From assembly GCA_031761405.1 (NCBI GenBank), contig JASEVX010000010.1:31196861-31260860 (forward strand): DNA of 64,000 nt, read 5' to 3'. Below the pieces are notes generated by a model. It saw only the letters and a list, made by a program, of their open reading frames with translations, had not been told where the DNA came from and did not search any database. Shown here piece after piece: positions 62,862 through 64,000 of the stretch. This DNA comes from Serripes groenlandicus (Eukaryota; Mollusca; Bivalvia; Cardiida; Cardiidae). Each line of letters starts with the position of its first letter. The first letter of the stretch is position 1. The position numbers and the translations under genes are program-made.

Positions 62862-63175
62862 CGATGTACATTTCGTATGTCTTTAGTGAGTTCCGGAGTG
62901 GACCAAATAATTACTGTCAATGTTTTACATCCATAGACTTTTAGTGTGGTCCACAAATCTTTTTGAGATGACAGGTTTATATCTAATGACTCAAGACATG
63001 TTCCAAGTAATTCGATTTCGGCGACAACTGGGACTTTCTTTCAATGTTCACCAAGATTCAATAAATTCTCATAACGTTAGCTTTCATATTTGACGCGAAA
63101 AGATGGAACTAAATTAAGATCGACATGAATAGAAAATATGAAATACATGTACAATTTAAATCTACTGCTGATCCC
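62862..63175. other. No recognisable feature
   Basis: Intronic sequence; nothing matched elsewhere. Confidence 0.4.
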
Positions 63176-63388
63176 TTAACACTTTTACACTTGCAGGCGC
63201 ATTGTGACGCATCTGCAGCAGTCGACGTTTAGAAACATTATAGCAAAGGAAGATAGTGCTTAAAACGAGCAATTTCTCCGTTATTCACAATATTGTTAAC
63301 TCTATTTTGGGAATTAAACGTTCATTTATAGATATTTTCAGTCGTTTACTTAAACATTTAAAAAGTGGCCTGCTGCAGATTAAAGGTA
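63176..63388. repeat. Family D MITE, right end lost
   Basis: TTAACACTTTTACACTTGCAGG, GACGCATCTGCAGCAGTCGAC, AAACGAGCAATTTCTCC and GGCCTGCTGCAGATTAAAG, then an A dimer starts. Confidence 0.7.
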
Positions 63389-63390
63389 AA

Positions 63391-63713
63391 AGGCCGTGTC
63401 TGTCCAGGTAAGCCTGCGCGAGATGCTTAGGCTGATCAGGGTCGATACTTTACGCAGAGTCCACGATGCAGCTGCGGCGATAGACATCTGCGTAATGTAT
63501 CGACCAGATCAGCCTGCGCTGTCCGCGCAGACTGATCCGGTCGACACATTCCGTCTTAGGGGGATAGATGTATAGAGTAGTTATTCCTGAAACAGAAAAG
63601 TCAAATAAGGCGAAAAGTGTTTATCCGGGTAAGCCTGCGCGAGATGCTTAGGCTGATCCGGGTCGATACTTTACGCAGAGTCCACACTGTTCGTTTTCTG
63701 ACGGAACGGCTCG
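63391..63713. mobile_element. Family A dimer, first unit truncated
   Basis: GTGTCTGTCCAGGTAAGCC to CAGAGTCCACGATG is the end of unit 1. GCAGCTGCGGCGATAGACATC starts unit 2, which ends GTTTTCTGACGGAACGGCTC. Same junction motif as 44374. Confidence 0.82.
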
Positions 63714-63719
63714 TATATG

Positions 63720-63822
63720 ACAGCCCATTTTCTTTGTACTGTTTTAAAGCTGCGAGCTAACTGTGTTCAATGATATAAGGGTTAAATTGAAAAAAGGTTG
63801 ACAAATGAGGATTGAAAGGATG
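63720..63822. repeat. Dispersed repeat Q, partial copy 3
   Basis: ACTGTTTTAAAGCTGCGAGCTAA, TTCAATGATATAAGG and TTGACAAATGAGGATTGAA follow the 3' part of Q. It lies 60 bp before exon 3. Confidence 0.6.
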
Positions 63823-63883
63823 ATGAAGGAATTAAATTGTTAATGTTTGACCTATATATAATGTTTCCTGTCATTTATTTCAG

Positions 63884-64000
63884 GTATGCGTGCATTGATA
63901 TGTTCCCGGACTGAAGTAGAACTAATACCCCGGGTCTACTACACCAAGGGCCACGCCTTGTCCATCCGATTCTATAGAAACCGGGGATATGCCATCACTG
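63884..64000 (+). CDS. CUB-like protein gene, exon 3 (runs off window)
   Basis: Acceptor TGTCATTTATTTCAG|GTATGCG. The frame set by exon 2 (phase 1) gives MRALICSRTEVELIPRVYYT then KGHALSIRFYRNRGYAIT, open to the window edge. ALICS supplies the fourth CUB cysteine and YYTKGHALSIRFYRNRGY matches the last CUB strands (a small residue, then an alternating hydrophobic strand and an aromatic). The codon use is GC-richer than the surrounding intron, as in exon 2. Further domains lie outside the window. Confidence 0.7.

Larger units (their letters stand above)
16552..63883 (+). other. CUB gene intron 2, about 47.3 kb
   Basis: Donor G|GTAAGC at 16552, acceptor TGTCATTTATTTCAG ending at 63883. Exon 2 ends in phase 1 and exon 3 begins with the matching two bases, so the spliced reading is EGIPEGMRALICSR without a frame break, and the CUB motif continues. 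I found no other convincing exon of the same gene between them. The intron is packed with MITEs, SINEs and tandem repeats. An unseen small exon cannot be excluded. Confidence 0.6.

Overview
The window is invertebrate nuclear DNA: AT-rich, intron-bearing, with tRNA-derived SINEs and very dense short inverted-repeat elements. A bivalve mollusc is the best guess. The commonest repeat (family A) recalls repeats I associate with dreissenid mussels, but that is from memory and unverified. There are no bacterial operons, no rRNA, no convincing functional tRNA gene, no CRISPR array and no viral genome.

Genes. (1) At 268-2723 on the minus strand lies a DDE-transposase-like gene with an in-frame TAG and one awkward splice, probably a decaying copy. 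(2) On the plus strand is a secreted or membrane CUB-like protein. Exon 1 ends at 14495, exon 2 is 16297-16551, and exon 3 starts at 63884 and runs off the window. Splice phases match at both junctions. Positions 16552-63883 are therefore read as one intron of about 47.3 kb, so most of the window is intronic. (3) Weaker coding remnants lie at 48909-49361 (+) and 30043-30261 (-).

Repeats. Named families: A, about 250-270 bp, ends GAGCCGTCCC, at least 15 copies or fragments including two dimers. B, A-derived core inside hAT-like CAGGGGCGTAGC ends, 2 copies. C, ends CGAGGGCTTGG with 4-bp target duplications of the form ANAT, 9 copies. D, TTAA-CCCTTTCCC, about 200-260 bp, more than 30 copies or fragments. 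E, TTAA-CTCTTTCAGCGC, about 200 bp, 5 copies. F, a unit with a 32-bp-arm hairpin, once as a tandem duplication of about 606 bp. G, a foldback whose interior is a heptamer CTTCACA satellite, 2 copies. J, ends GGTCCAATTCCACCAACC, 3 copies, two of them hosts for other insertions. H, K, L, M and N are SINE-like, and P, Q and R are unclassified dispersed repeats. There are also several large foldbacks, three minisatellites and several microsatellites.

Layout. 0-2.8 kb transposase-like gene; 3-5 kb family A, R and a split K SINE; 5.5-7.2 kb H SINE and three foldbacks; 7.3-7.5 kb assembly gap; 8-12 kb P, D, F and G; 13.5-16.6 kb start of the CUB gene; 16.6-63.9 kb giant intron filled with nested repeats; 63.9-64 kb CUB exon 3.

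The main hunt results are the giant intron; a central palindrome shared by the otherwise different families C and D, with a related layout in E; compensated base changes in that palindrome; the G foldback satellite; and several nested insertions that order the activity of the families in time.
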